A DNA stretch of 64,000 bases from Hyalangium versicolor (lineage in GTDB: Bacteria > Myxococcota > Myxococcia > Myxococcales > Myxococcaceae): the NCBI RefSeq assembly GCF_020103695.1, contig NZ_JAHXBF010000030.1:1-64000 (forward strand), written 5' to 3'. The notes under the pieces are model-generated. The model was not told where the DNA came from, did no database searches, and saw nothing but the letters and a program-made list of their open reading frames with translations. A program made the translations under genes and the position numbers. Positions 63,299 through 64,000 of the stretch are shown piece after piece (position 1 is the stretch's first letter; each line of letters opens with the position of its first letter).

Positions 63299-64000
63299 TG
63301 GTTTTCCTCGATGCAACGGCTCTCGATGCGGACCCGGTAGGACTTCAGCTCGTCATTCCAGTACTCGCCGTCGAACCTGAAGGCGACCTGGTGGGGCTGC
63401 AGCAGCGCCTCCTCTGGCGGGATGACGACCTTGGAGCCCCTCTTCACGCGCTCGTACAGCTTGAGGCCCACCTCGTACTCCATGAGGCGGACCTGCTCGG
63501 CGGCGCGCAGCAATGTATCGGCCTCCTGGCGCACGGCGTCGTTCAGCCGCGACTGGTAGACGCGCTCGGCCTCGCCCAGGGAGAGGGCGTAGAGCTTGGT
63601 CAGGTGGGCCTGCAGCCGGTCTCCGAAGCTGCCGGCGTAGCGGCCCAGGCGCTCGGACTCCAGCTCCAGCATCTCCTTGAAGCGCGAGGCCCGCTTGGTG
63701 GCGCCATGGGCCTCGGCGGCTCGGCGCAGGCGCAGGTCCTGCGTCAGGTCCTCGCGCTCGGCGATGGCGTCCAGCGAGTCGGCGAACCGGCGCGTCAGCT
63801 CCTTGGCGGAGCGCTTGGCCGGAAGGTAGTGGCACAAATCCCGGAAGATGAGGGCGCGCAGCAGGTACTTGTCCGGGAGGAACTCGTCCCGGAAGGAGGG
63901 CGCGTCCAGCGTGGTGAGGATGCCCAGGGAAGCGCGCAGCTCGCCCATCTTGTAGCGGGTCCACGCCTCCTCCAGGTAGAGGGTGGCGCGGCCCGGATCC
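63295..64000 (-). CDS. TPR-operon protein, 5' end outside the window
   Basis: Only the C-terminal about 234 residues are present; the frame stays open to the window edge with coding-like sequence (RATLYLEEAWTRYKMGELRA), so the ATG at 63948 is internal. The visible part is helical (FKEMLELESERLGRYAGSFGD, LYALSLGEAERVYQSRLNDA), then a beta-like end (HQVAFRFDGEYWNDELKSYRVRIESRC). It is the first visible gene of the five-gene operon and overlaps the 1091-aa gene by 4 bp. Function unknown. Confidence 0.75.
   Translation of the reverse strand, partial: DPGRATLYLEEAWTRYKMGELRASLGILTTLDAPSFRDEFLPDKYLLRALIFRDLCHYLPAKRSAKELTRRFADSLDAIAEREDLTQDLRLRRAAEAHGATKRASRFKEMLELESERLGRYAGSFGDRLQAHLTKLYALSLGEAERVYQSRLNDAVRQEADTLLRAAEQVRLMEYEVGLKLYERVKRGSKVVIPPEEALLQPHQVAFRFDGEYWNDELKSYRVRIESRCIEENQ

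Noticed and set aside
60254..63340. 1028-codon plus-strand frame opposite the large TPR gene
   Set aside because: The translation is a low-complexity Leu/Gly/Arg/Val/His mix with no motif, while the minus strand encodes clear repeated TPR helices.

Overview
The window is high-GC DNA read as a chromosomal piece from a myxobacterium (Myxococcota, probably the Cystobacter/Archangium/Stigmatella side of the order). This rests on gene content, not on a database search: a CsgA-like short-chain dehydrogenase ending in a C-signal-like tail, an AgmX/PglI C-terminal-domain protein, a Hanks-type Ser/Thr kinase next to glycogen synthase, many hybrid histidine kinases, lipoproteins, TPR proteins, frequent GTG/TTG starts and many 4-bp gene overlaps. 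No rRNA, tRNA, CRISPR array, insertion sequence or prophage was seen. It looks like ordinary chromosome with a few accessory patches.

Layout, left to right. 1-632: gene-free, with an array of a 17-bp perfect palindrome. 633-6706: GTP-type PEP carboxykinase, an SLC13/RCK-C transporter, and a divergent AraC regulator/old-yellow-enzyme pair. 6761-12350: GvpU-like protein, MiaE, a GNAT acetyltransferase, an AgmX/PglI-C protein, a Tat-exported DUF1501 protein and a ketosteroid-dehydrogenase-like flavoprotein. 12495-15712: a translationally coupled histidine kinase and REC-PAS-kinase-REC hybrid. 15751-22920: GluQRS coupled to a PEGA protein, a metallophosphoesterase, a class III nucleotide cyclase, a di-iron ferritin-like protein and an aldo/keto reductase. 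23012-24788: an AT-richer three-gene operon (P-loop ATPase, 177-aa partner, 53-aa protein) of unknown function. 24868-27613: RlmN and a GCS2-type ligase.

27644-30136 is a four-gene chain: a 36-aa membrane peptide, a sugar transferase, a LytS-like kinase and a LytTR regulator, each joined by a 4-bp overlap. Next come protoporphyrinogen oxidase, the CsgA-like protein, PdxH, GlgA with a Ser/Thr kinase and a LEA-2 lipoprotein, a CNNM/CBS protein, a Pil_N-domain protein coupled to a methyltransferase, an SdiA-regulated beta-propeller, a HEAT-like secreted protein, Aat, a second LEA-2 lipoprotein and a HExxH protein (to 43657).

43866-54633 is a signalling island: a PhnD-like/PAS/kinase fusion, a radical SAM protein lacking SPASM cysteines, and two tandem paralogous copies of a two-gene module (REC-kinase followed by PAS-PAS-kinase-REC). 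The right end holds a fatty-acid desaturase, an EamA transporter, a pair of 65-bp hairpin repeats and a five-gene overlapping operon of TPR proteins and small lipoproteins that runs off the window. Start sites were chosen from visible Shine-Dalgarno sequences and overlaps. Gene symbols are given only for recognisable families.
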